From positions 1 to 53,468 of the forward strand of contig CAMBDK010000006.1 in the NCBI GenBank assembly GCA_945865315.1: a DNA stretch of 53,468 nucleotides. Direction: 5' to 3'. This document shows, piece by piece, positions 1 through 12,500 of this stretch. The stretch is from Chitinophaga pinensis. Lineage in GTDB: Bacteria; Bacteroidota; Bacteroidia; 2-12-FULL-35-15. Both the position numbers and the translations under genes were made by a program. Every line of letters starts with the position of its first letter. The first letter of the stretch is position 1. A model generated the notes under the pieces. The model had not been told where the DNA came from, did no database searches, and saw only the letters and a program-made list of their open reading frames with translations.

Positions 1-530
1 TCATTCAGGCCATTTTGATTTGTATCCCAGCAACTAAACCCTTGGATTCCTGTTGAGCCTATTATTCCTGATGATCCTGCAATACCCGAAGGGCCTGTCG
101 TACCTGTTGCACCAGTGCTACCAGTGCTACCGGTTGAACCGGAGCTACCAGTTGAACCTGTATTTCCTGTATTACCTATTACCCCTACCCCTCCTGAGCC
201 ATTGTTGCACAATGATTTCCATGCAAAGGCAAGCCCATCCCAATAAAAAAAACAAGCAGAATCGGTATCAAAAACCAATAAACTATTTGCCATACCACTC
301 ATTGTTATTCTTTGAACAGCAGTTAGTCTAGGGATTAAAATCCCTTTATTATTTAAAGGACTTGCGTTAATATCAAGCAAGGCTGATCCGTGAGGGCTTA
401 AAGTACCTATCCCAACACTTTGTGCGAGTATAAAAGAATAGGAAGTATGCAAAATTAGCAGTGCAATAAAAATTGGAATATTTGCAAACCGTAATTTTAT
501 ATTCAATTTTTTTTTATTTGTTTTCAGCAT
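1..530 (-). CDS. Collagen-like secreted protein, 3' end beyond window
   Basis: An open frame reads leftward from the ATG at 530 off the window edge, so only about 176 N-terminal residues are visible. It begins with a basic stretch and a hydrophobic segment ending near SYSFILAQ, a plausible signal peptide. A short domain follows ([17 protein letters not shown] ... [12 protein letters not shown] ... [16 protein letters not shown]) of the kind that opens many Bacteroidota tail-fibre-like and collagen-like surface proteins. Then come about 17 Gly-X-Y triplets, rich in GST and GAT, which should form a collagen triple helix. The last visible residues, [11 protein letters not shown], contain a DxNxNGxxD calcium-loop pattern. 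The start is 48 bp from the stop of the giant FN3 gene on the same strand, and the two share the N-terminal domain, so they are probably co-transcribed. Exact function and C-terminus are unknown. Confidence 0.8.
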   Translation of the reverse strand, partial: MLKTNKKKLNIKLRFANIPIFIALLILHTSYSFILAQSVGIGTLSPHGSALLDINASPLNNKGILIPRLTAVQRITMSGMANSLLVFDTDSACFFYWDGLAFAWKSLCNNGSGGVGVIGNTGNTGSTGSSGSTGSTGSTGATGTTGPSGIAGSSGIIGSTGIQGFSCWDTNQNGLN

Positions 531-578
531 TAAAAGTATTAATTTTTCAATTTTTAAAAAAACTCTGCAGTTTTGTAA

Positions 579-3500
579 TTAAGGTGTTGTTGTTAAACTT
601 ATAGGATTTGAATTAACGCTGGTATTACAACTATTAGCTGCTCTAACCCTATAACGATAGGTTGTAAATGGGGTTAATCCCGATACAGATATGCTATACA
701 CATTTCCAACATTTTTATTATTATGTAAGGTAACAAAATTTGAAAATATACCATCTGTTGCAACATCTAAATAATAAGTTGTTGTGTTTGGAGCTGCATT
801 CCAATTAGCTGTAAAGCTATTGCTAGCTAAACTTGAAGCCGCAGTGGCAACAGGAGCAACTGGTGCTGCAGTATTTACTGTAATGGTATTAGAACTTAAA
901 CTAGTACCACATCCGTTACTTGAACGTACCCTGTAGTAATAGGTTAATCCAGCAGTTAATGAGGTTACATTAAAGGAGGTTTGCCCCCCTGCATTAAAAT
1001 CATTAAATACCCCAACAAACGTTCCCGTTCCGAAAGAAGAGGATGTTGAAACATCTAAGAAATAAGTGGTTGTACCTGCGCTTCCATTATTCCCCCATAA
1101 GGCCAAAAATGAGGTGCAACTAATTTCAGTAAGTGGAACATCTGTAACGGAAGGAATTCCTGGAATTGAAGTTGTAACAAATACATTGTTTGAATTTCCA
1201 CTACTACCGCATGAATTAGCCGACCTTACCCTGTAATAATAATTATTACCTGAAAAAATATTGGTGCTTACACTAAAACACTGAACATTTCCTAACGACA
1301 AATTATTGTATCCACTTACAAATGTAGTGAAAGAAGCATTTGTAGAAATATCTAAAAAATAGTTGGTGGCACCTGCCGATAAACTCCAACAAGCAGAAAA
1401 GGCTGCGGGGGAACAACTAATAGAACTAGAAGTTGGCACAGGGATAGTGGGAGCGGCTATTATAAAGGAGACTACGTTTGAATTTCCACTGGTACCACAA
1501 TTATTAATTGTGCGAACCCGGTAATAATATATAATTCCTGATGATAACCCGGTTACGCTTATACTTGTTACATTCCCTACATTAAGGTTGTTATAACCAG
1601 TAATAAAGGTGGCAAAATTTGAAACATTCGACACATCTATGGCATAACTTGTAGCATTCGAAACGGCTGCCCATGAAGCAACGAAAGATGTACAAGTAAA
1701 GCCTGTAACCGTATTGGACGATGTAATTGCTGGAGCAGTAGTTATTGCTGTTACAATATTAGAATAACCACTTGTACTACAACCATTTCTTGCACGTATT
1801 CGGTAATAATAAATTGTGCTGGCACTCAAACTAATTAAATTATAGGAAGTAGTATTACCTACATTTAAATTATTATAAATACCAACAAATGATCCGAAAG
1901 CAGGGTCTGTAGATAAATCTATATTATATCCAATAGCACCAGATACTGCACTCCAATTGGCATTAAAATCTGAACAAGTAAGATTAGTAGCTGCACTTGC
2001 AGCAGGAGCGTTAGGAGCAAAAGTGCTAGCTGTTATGGTAATTGAATTTGTACTAGTAACGCAAGCATTCACTGCTCGAATTCGATAATAATAAAATGTA
2101 TTGATTGTTAAACCTGTTATATTATAACTTAAGACATTCCCCACATTTAAAGGATACCCTGCCATTATAGTAGCAAAAGATGAGCTTGTAGAAACATCAA
2201 TTTCATACGCTATTGCACCAGCTGCTGCTTGCCAGTTAGCGTTCATATTTGTACAAGTTATGCTTGTAGCATTAGTGGCAACTGGAGCCACAAGTATAGA
2301 GGGGTCAGCCACAATAAAATTAGAATTCCCTCCTGAGGCACAACCACTTGCTGCGCGTACCCTGTAATACCTAACACTACCTGGCAAACCTGTTGCATTG
2401 TAGGTGGTTACATTGCCTACATCTAAATTGTTATAACCAGTAATAAATGTAGCAAAACTTGCAACAGTTGAAATATCCAAATAATAAGTTATAGCACCGG
2501 ATACTGCACTCCAATTACAATTCATAGAAGTACAAGAAATATTTGTTTCTTCTAAAGCAATTGGGGCTGCGGGAGCGTTTGTACTTGCTGTTATGCTATT
2601 TGAATTTGTACTTGTAACGCATGCGTTCTGAGCTCGAACACGATAATAATAATTTGTATTTACAGTTAACCCTGTTACATTATATGTTAATACATTCCCA
2701 ACAGAAATAGGAGAACCTGGAAGAAGTGTTGCGAAAGAGATACTTGTAGAAACATCTAAAAAGTAATTAACAGCACCGGTTACAGCAGCCCAATTCGCAT
2801 TAAATACCGTACACGCTACTCCGCTAGCAGCAAAAGCTACTGGTGCAGCTATGGCAGAAGGATTAACCATGATAAAATTAGAGTTACTTCCAGAAGCGCA
2901 ACCACTTGCTGCACGCACACGATAATAAACAGTGATGCCTGGTAAGCCTGTTACATTATAGGTGGTTACATTGCCAACATTAAAATTACTGTATGCCCCA
3001 ACAAAACTACTAAATGAAGCATTCGTTGAAACATCTAAAAAATAAGTTATCGCACCACTTACTGCTGACCAGTTAGTATTCATTGAAACACAAGTAACAT
3101 TGGTAGCGGCAGTTGCAACAGGAGCAGCAGGGGCATTTGTACTTGCTGTAATACTGTTCGAATTTGGACTTGTAACACAAGCATTCTGTGAACGTACGCG
3201 ATAATAATAATTTGTATTTACAGTTAAGCCTGTTACATTATAGGTTAATACATTCCCAACAGAAATAGGAGAACCTGGAAGAAGTGTTGCGAAAGAGATA
3301 CTTGTAGAAACATCTAAAAAGTAATTAACAGCACCGGTTACAGCAGCCCAGTTCGCATTAAATACCGTACATGCTACCCCGGAAGCAGCAAAAGCTACTG
3401 GTGCAGTTATGGCAGAAGGGTTAACCATTATAAAGTTAGAGTTATTGCCTGAGGCACACCCACTTGCTGCGCGAACTCTATAATAAACGGTGGTGCCAGG

Positions 3501-6500
3501 TAAGCCAGTTACATTATAGGTGGTTACATTACCAACATTCAAATTATTGTACGCCCCAACAAAACTACCAAATGAAGCATCTGTTGAAACATCTAAAAAA
3601 TAATTTATCGCACCAGTTACTGCAGACCAGTTCGTATTCATTGAAGTACAAGTAACATTGGTAGCGGCAGTTGCAACAGGCGCAGCAGGGGCGTTTGTAC
3701 TTGCTGTAATACTGTTCGAATTTGGACTTGTAACACAAGCGTTCTGTGAACGCACGCGATAATAATAATTTGTATTTACAGTTAAGCCTGTTACATTATA
3801 GGTTAATACATTCCCAACTGAAATAGGAGAGCCAGGAAGAAGTGTTGCGAAAGAGATACTTGTAGAAACATCTAAAAAGTAATTTATAGCACCTGTTACA
3901 GCACCCCAGTTTGCGTTAAGCACCGTACACGCAACACCGGTAGCTGCAAATGCAACAGGAGCAGTAATGAGCGAAGGATTAACAGTTATGAAATTAGAAT
4001 TTCCACCGGAAGCGCAACCACTGGCGGCACGTACCCTATAAAAAACGGTAATGCCGGTTAAACCAGTTACATTAAAGGTAGTTACGTTGCCTGCGTTAAA
4101 ATTGTTATACCCTGTAACAAAAGTAGTGAATGTGGCATCGGTAGCAACATCCAAAAAGTAGGTTATTGCACCTGTGGATGCGGTCCAATTTGCATTCATA
4201 GATGTACAGGTAACATTGCTTGCAGCAGTTGCCACAGGAGCAGCAGGTGCATTAGTACTTGCTGTTATGGTAGTGGAATTCGAGCTCGTGGTACACCCAC
4301 TCACTGCCCGTATGCGGTAATAATAAGTGGTGTTCACAGTTAAACCCGTTACATTATAAGTGTTTACATTGCCTACATTCAAATTGTTATAGCCGGCAAC
4401 AAATGTGGCGAACGAAGCACTCGTAGAAACATCTAAAGCGTAGGACACCGCGCCTGATACAGCACCCCAGTTGGCATTAAAAACGGTACAAGCAATATCC
4501 GTGGCTGCAAATGCTACAGGGGCGGTGATGGCTGAAGTTTGAACCGTTATAAAATTGGAATTGACGCTTGCACTGCAACCATTAGCAGCACGTACCCGGT
4601 AATAATAGGCAACTCCTGCAGTTAAGCCCGTTACATTATAGGTTGATACATCATTTACATTCAAATTATTGAAACCTGTTACAAAAGTAGTGAATGAAGC
4701 GTCAGTAGCAACATCTAAAAAATAAGTTATTGCTCCTATTGATACCGACCAGTTGGCATTTATGGATGTACAAACAACATTGGAAGGAGATAATGCTATC
4801 GGAGAACTTGGAGAAGCAATAGTAACATTAATAGTATTAGAATTTGAACTGACAGTACACGCATTACCTGCCCGCACACGGTAATAATAAGTGCTACCCT
4901 GAGTTAAACCTGTTATATTATAAGTTGTTGCATTGTTTACATTCAAGTTACTATAACCTGGTAAAAACGTAGAAAATAAAGGACCTGTAGAAACATCTAA
5001 GAAATACTGTGTTGCACCTATTACCGCGCCCCAATTAGCATTCATAGATGTACAGGTAAAATTATTAGGAGCAATTGCTATAGGAGCAAAAGGGCCGGAA
5101 GTAATAACCATAACCGTATTGGAATTTAAACTGGTACTGCAACCATTGCTTACGCGTAAACGATAATAATAAGTGGTGTTTACTGTTAAACCGGTTACAT
5201 TATAGGTAGTTACGTTACCTACATTCAGGTTATTATAACCTGTTACAAACGTAGTAAATGAGGCATCAGTAGCGACATCTAAAAAATAAGTGATTGCACC
5301 TGCTACTGCACCCCAGTTGGCATTCAAGGAAATACAGGCCAAGTTGGAAGCACCCGCCGCTGTGGGAGAAATTGGAGCAGAAGTACTAACCGTGATGGTA
5401 TTGGAATTTAAACTAGTGGCACAGCCATTCACAGCACGTATCCTATAATAGTAAGTAGTGTTTACTGTCAATCCCGTTATATTCAGGGTGGTTACATTGT
5501 TTACATTCAGGTTATTATAACCCGTTACAAACGCAGAGAATGCGGCGTCGGTAGCAACATCTAAAAAATATGCGGTAGCGCCTGCAACTGCACCCCAGTT
5601 GGTATTCATTGAGGTACAGGTAAAGTTGGAAGCAGCTAATGCTGTAGGAGCAATTGGAGCAGAAGTAGTAACCGTTATGGTATTGGAATTTAAACTGGTG
5701 GCACAGCCATTCACTGCACGCACACGGTAAAAGTAAGTGGTGCCTGTTGTTAAACCAGTTACGTTAGTAGTGGTGGTATTACCAACACCCAGATTATTGT
5801 AACCAGTTATAAACGCGGAGAATGCGGCATCAGTAGCAACATCTAAAAAATAGGTAGTTGCACCTGCAACTCCAACCCAGTTGGCGTTCAGGGAAGTACA
5901 GGTGAAGTTGGAAGCACCTGTTGCTGTAGGGGCAATAGGCGCAGAAGTACTTACCGTTATGGTATTGGAATTTAAACTGGTATTACAGCCATTACTTGCA
6001 CGTACCCGATAATAATAGATAGTGTTTATGGTTAATCCTGTTACATTATTGGTGGTTACATTACCTACATTCAGGTTATTGTAACCCGCAACAAAAGTAG
6101 CGAATGTAGCGCTGGTAGAAATATCTAAAAAGTAAGTGGTAGCGCCTATAGAAACTCCCCAATTTGCGTTGATGGAACTACAGGTAAAGTTAGAAGCGTC
6201 AATTGCCACAGGAGCAAGAGGTGAGGTAGTGGTAATGTTAATAGAATTGGAATTTAAACTGGTGCTACAACCGTTACTTGCACGTAATCTGAAATAATAA
6301 GTCGTATTTACAGTCAAACCCGTTACATTATAAGTGGTTACATTTCCTACATTCAGATTATTGTAACCCGTTACAAGTGAAGCGAAAGAGGCATCAGTAG
6401 CGACATCCAGGAAGTAGGCGGTTGCACCTCCAGCTGCCGACCAATTCGCATTCAGAGATGTACAAGTAATGTTGGAAGCATCAACTGCCACAGGGGCAAG

Positions 6501-9500
6501 AGGAGCGGTAGTAATAACCGTAATCGTATTGGAATTTAAACTGGTACTACAGCCATTGCCGGAACGTATGCGGTAATAATAAGTGGTATTTATAATCAAT
6601 CCCGTTACATTGTAGGTGGTTACATTGCTTACATTCAGATTGCTGTAACCTGTTACAAAGGTAGTGAAAGCGGCATCGGTAGCGACATCTAAAAAGAAGG
6701 AAGTAGCACCCGCAACCGCACCCCAATTGGCATTTAGTGAAGTACAGGTAAAGTTGGAGGCTGCTAAGGCAGTTGGAGCAATAGGGGCTGTTGTACCGGT
6801 AGTTATTGTATTGGAATTTAAACTGGTACTGCAACCATTGCTTGCTCGTATACGATAATAATAAGTAGTGTTAGCTATTAAACTGGTGATATTATAAGTA
6901 GTTACGCTGCCCACGTTCAAGTTGCTGTATCCGGTAACGAATGCAGTGAATGCAGCATCCGTAGCCACGTCTAAGAAATACTGTGATGCGCCTGAAACAG
7001 CACCCCAGTTGGCATTCATAGAAGTACAGGTAAAATTATCGGCAGCCGTGGCGGTTGGTGAAACCGGGGCTGTTGTACCAATAGTTATTGTATTGGAATT
7101 TAAACTGGTACTACAACCATTGCTCGCCCTTATGCGGTAATGGTAGGTAGTATTGGCTGTTAAACCGGTGATATTATAAGTAGTTACGCTGCCCACGTTC
7201 AAGTTGCTGTATCCTGTAACGAATGCAGTGAATGCAGCATCCGTAGCCACGTCTAAGAAATACTGTGTTGCGCCTGAAACAGCACCCCAGTTCGCATTCA
7301 TGGAAGTACAAGTAAAATTGGAGGCTGCTACCGCAGTTGGAGCAACAGGGGCCGTAGTGCCAATGGTTATTGTATTGGAATTTAAACTGGTACTGCAGCC
7401 ATTGCCGGCACGTATCCTATAATGGTAGGTAGTATTGGCTGTTAAACCGGTAATATTATAAGTAGTTACGCTGCCCACGTTCAAGTTGTTGTATCCGGTA
7501 ACGAATGCAGTGAATGCAGCATCCGTAGCCACGTCTAGGAAATACTGTGTTGCGCCTGAAACAGCACCCCAGTTGGCATTCATCGAAGTACAGGTAAAGT
7601 TGGAGGCCGCTACCGCAGTTGGAGCAATAGGGGCCGTAGTACCAATAGTTATGGTATTGGAATTTAAACTGGTACTGCAACCATTGTCGGCACGTATCCT
7701 ATAATGGTAGGTAGTATTTGCTGTTAAGCCGGTTACGTTATAAGTAGTTACGTTGCTTACGTTCAAGTTGCTATAACCAGGAACAAAAGTTGTAAATGCA
7801 GCATCAGTAGCTACATCTAAGAAATACTGAGTAGCACCTGAAACAGCACCCCAGTTCGCATTCAAGGAAGTACAGGTAAAGTTAGAAGCAGATGATGCTG
7901 CAGGGGCAACTGGAGCTGTAGTTCCAATAGTAATTGTATTGGAGTTCAAACTGGTAGAACAACCATTGTCGGCACGCACACGGTAATGATAAGTAGTATT
8001 TGCTGTTAAGCCGGTTACGTTATAAGTGGTAACGTTACCTACGTTTAAGTTACTATAACTAGGAACAAAAGTTGTAAATGCAGCATCCGTAGCCACGTCT
8101 AGGAAATACTGTGTGGCGCCTGAAACCGCACCCCAGTTCGCATTCATGGAAGTACAGGTAAAGTTAGAAGCAGATGATGCTGCAGGGGCAACTGGAGCAG
8201 TAGTTCCAATAGTAATTGTATTGGAGTTCAAACTGGTAGAACAACCATTGTCGGCACGCACACGGTAATGATAAATAGTATTTGCTGTTAAGGCGGTTAC
8301 GTTATAAGTGGTAACGTTACCTACGTTTAAGTTACTATAACCAGGAACAAATGTCGAAAATGTAGCACTTGTTGATACATCTAAGAAATACTGAGTAGTA
8401 CCTGAAACAGCACCCCAGTTCGCATTCAAGGAAGTACAGGTAAAGTTAGAGGCTGATACTGCTGTTGGAGCAATTGGAGCAGTAGTTCCAATAGTAATTG
8501 TATTGGAGTTCAAACTGGTAGAGCAACCATTATCAGCACGTACACGGTAATGATACGTAGTATTTGCTGTTAAGCCGGTTACGTTATAAGTGGTTACGTT
8601 ACCTACGTTTAAGTCATTATAACCTGTAACAAATACAGTAAACGCAGCATCAGTGGCAACATCTAATAAATAGGCGGTAGCACCTGAAACAGCGCCCCAG
8701 TTCGCATTCAAGGAAGTACATGTAAAGTTAGAAGCGGATGATGCTGCAGGAGCAATTGGAGCAGTAGTTCCAATAGTAATTGTATTGGAGTTCAAACTGG
8801 TAGAGCAACCATTATCGGCACGTACACGGTAATGATAAGTAGTATTTGCTGTTAAACCGGTTACGTTATAAGTGGTTACATTACCTACGTTTAAATTGCT
8901 ATAACCAGGAACAAATGTCGAAAATGTAGCACTTGTTGATACATCTAAAAAATAGAAGGAAGCACCTGAAACAGCTCCCCAATTAGCGTTCAAAGAAGTA
9001 CAGGTAAAGTTATCTGCTTGTGTTGCTGTTGGAGATACCGGTGCGCTTGTTGCAACAGTTATTGTATTCGAATTCAAACTTACTAAACATCCATTATCAG
9101 CACGAACACGATAGAAATAAGAAGTATTCGGTGTTAAAGCTGTTATATTATAAGTAGTTACGTTACCTGCGTTCAAGTTACTATAACCGGCAACAAACGT
9201 GGTAAATGAAGCATCAGTAGCTACATCTAAAAAATAAATAGTTGCACCTGAAACAGCACCCCAATTTGCATTCATTGAAGTACAGGTAAAATTCGAAGCT
9301 GCAGTTGCTGTAGGAGAAATTGGAGCAGTAGTACCAACGCTAATGGTATTGGAATTTAAACTGGTAGAGCAACCATTGTCGGCACGTACACGGTAATGAT
9401 AAGTGGTATTAGACAACAAGCCTGTGATATTATAGGTAGTTACGTTTCCAACATTTAAATTACTGTAGCCTGTTACAAAACCAGTGAACGAAGCATCAGT

Positions 9501-12500
9501 AGCTACATCCAGGAAGTAAGTGATAGCTGCTGAAACAGCTCCCCAATTCGCGTTCATTGAAGTACATGTAAAGTTGGAAGCAGATGTAGCAGTAGGAGAA
9601 ATTGGAGGTGATGTAGCAACTGTTATTGTATTCGAATTTAAACTCACCAAACACCCATTATCGGCACGTAAACGGTAATAATAAGTGGTATTTGCAGTTA
9701 ATCCAGTTACGTTATAAGTGGTTACGTTACCTACGTTCAAGTTATTGTATCCAGGAACAAACGTGATAAAAGATGCGTTAGTAGCTACATCCAAAAAGTA
9801 TAAAGTCGCACTAGAAACCGCACCCCAATTAGCATTGAGGGAAGTACAGGTAAAGTTATCAGCAGATGTTGCTGTTGGAGAAATTGGAGGAGTAGTACCA
9901 ATACTAATAGTATTTGAATTTAAACTGGTACTACAGCCATTGTCGGCACGAACGCGGTAATGATAAATGGTATTAGGAATAAGACTAGTTATATTATAAG
10001 TAGTTACGTTACCAACATTTAAATTTGAATAACCCGGTAAAAGTGCGGTGAATGATGCATCTGTAGCAACGTCTAAAAAGTAAGAGATTGCACCTGAAAC
10101 AGCTCCCCAGTTTGCATTCATCGAAGTACAAGTAAAATTGGATGCAGAAGTTGCCGTAGGAGAAATTGGTGGAATAGTACCAACAGTAACAGTATTAGAA
10201 TTTAAACTGGTGCTACAGCCATTGTCGGCGCGCACACGGTAATGATAAACAGTATTTGCAGTTAAACTAGTTACGTTATAAGTGGTTACGTTTCCAACGT
10301 TCAAGTTGCTATATCCAGCAACAAACGTAGTAAAAGAAGCATCTGTTGCAACATCTAAAAAATAAGCGGTGGTACCTGCAACAGCCCCCCAATTTGCATT
10401 TAAAGAAGTACAAGTGAAATTGGAAGCCGAAGTTGCTGTTGGAGAAATTGGAGCTGTAGTACCAATACTGATTGTATTTGAATTTAAACTGGCACTACAA
10501 CCATTGTCGGCGCGAACACGGTAATGGTAAGTAGTATTAGCAATTAAACCTGTAACATTATAAGTAGTTACGTTACCTACATTGATATTACTATAAGATG
10601 GTAAAATTGAAGTAAAAGAAGCATCTGTAGCAACATCCAAAAAGTATGCAGTAGCACCTGGAACGGCCCCCCAATTTGCATTCAAGGAAGTACAGGTAAA
10701 GTTGGATGCTGCTGTTGCAGTAGGGGAAATTGGAGCAGTAGTCCCTATACTTATTGTATTGGAATTTAAACTAGTACTACAACCATTGTCTGCACGAACA
10801 CGGTAATGGTAAGTAGTATTTGCTACCAGGCCCGTTACGTTATAAGTGGTAGTATTACTTACGTTTAAATTACTATAACCAGCAACGAATGCAGTAAAAG
10901 AAGCGTCAGTAGCAACATCTAAATAATAAATTGAGGCACCAGCAACTGCCCCCCAGTTTGCATTCAATGAGGTACAAGTAAAGTTAGATGCAGCTGTTGC
11001 AGTAGGGGAAATTGGAGCCGTAGTTCCAATGCTTATTGTATTGGAATTTAAACTTATGCTACAACCATTGTCTGCACGAAGGCGGTAATAATAAGTAGTA
11101 TTTGCAATTAAGGTAGTAATATTATAAGTAGTAACGTTACCAACGTTCAAATCGTTATACCCAGTTACGAATGTTGTAAATGCAGCATCAGTGGCAACAT
11201 CTAAATAATAGATGGTTCCGCCTGGAACTGCTCCCCAGTTTGCATTCATGGAGGTACAGGTAAAGTTGGATGCCGGTGTTGCTGTAGGAGAAATCGGAGC
11301 GGTTGTTCCAATGCTTATGGTATTTGAATTTAAACTGATACTACAACCATTATCAGCACGCACACGGTAATAATAGTCTGTGTTAGCTACTAAGGTTGTA
11401 ATATTATAAGTAGTTACGTTTCCAACATTCAAATTGCTGTAACCGGTAACAAATGCTGTAAATGAAGCGTCAGTAGCAACATCTAAGAAATAGGCGATTC
11501 CACCTGTTACAGCCCCCCAATTAGCGTTCATGGAAGTACAGGTAAAGTTGGAAGCAGATGTTGCTGTAGGAGATACAGGAGCAGTTGTTCCAATAGATAT
11601 AGTATTGGAATTTAAACTGGTGCTACAACCATTATTTGCACGGATGCGGTAATAATAAGTGGTATTTGCCGTTAAGCCCGTAATATTATAAGTTGTAACA
11701 TCGCCAGTGATCAAGTTATTATATCCTGCAACAAATGTGGTAAACGAAGCATCCGTAGCCACATCCAGAAAATATCCGGTAGCGCCTGAAACAGCTCCCC
11801 AGTTTACATTCATAGAAGTACAGGTAAAGTTAGAGGCAGCAGTTGCAGTAGGAGCAATAGGAGCAGTTGTACTGGCGGAAATGGTATTAGAATACAAACT
11901 GATGTCGCAGCCATTACCTGCACGTACCCGGTAATAATAGGTGATGTTGGCGGTTAAGCCTATAACATTATAGCTGGTTACGTTACTAACATTCTCATTA
12001 TCATAACCAGAAATAAAAGTACCTGGACTAAATAATACACTCGTAGAAACATCTAAATAATAAGAGGTTGCACCTGAAGCTGCTCCCCAATTTGCATTAA
12101 ATGATATACATGTAAAATTGGAAGGGGCTGTTGCTGTTGGAGAAACGGGGGCTGTAGTACTAACTATAATGGTATTAGAAGATAAACTTGTATCGCAACC
12201 ATTTATTGAACGCACCTTATAATAATAAGTAATACTTGGAGTCAACCCTGTAATTCCTACGTTTGAAAAGTTACCAACCTGCAAACTGCTATAGATGCCT
12301 ACAGGTAAAGTAAATGCAGGATCAGTAGCCACGTCTAACAAATAGGTAGTAGCTCCAGGAGTAGCACCCCAGTTAGCGTTAAAAGAAGTACATGTAAAAT
12401 CAGAAGCAGGCAATGCAACAGGGGCAAAGGAAGCTGTAGAAAGTCTTATAGCCAAACAGTTAGTGTCACTAACTTCACAACTATTAGAAGCTGTTACACA

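Noticed and set aside
1-530. Left-edge gene as part of a prophage (tail-fibre-like N-terminus)
   Set aside because: No phage genes surround it; the same N-terminal domain opens the neighbouring secreted FN3 protein, and such domains are common in Bacteroidota surface proteins.
6664-9960. Series of similar plus-strand frames of about 72-80 codons, several of them exactly 282 bp apart
   Set aside because: They are antisense shadows of the FN3 repeats; their regular spacing comes from the coding repeat on the minus strand.
582-12422. Regular direct repeats considered as a CRISPR or satellite array
   Set aside because: The unit is about 282 bp, is in frame with one long coding sequence and encodes FN3-like domains; there are no spacers.
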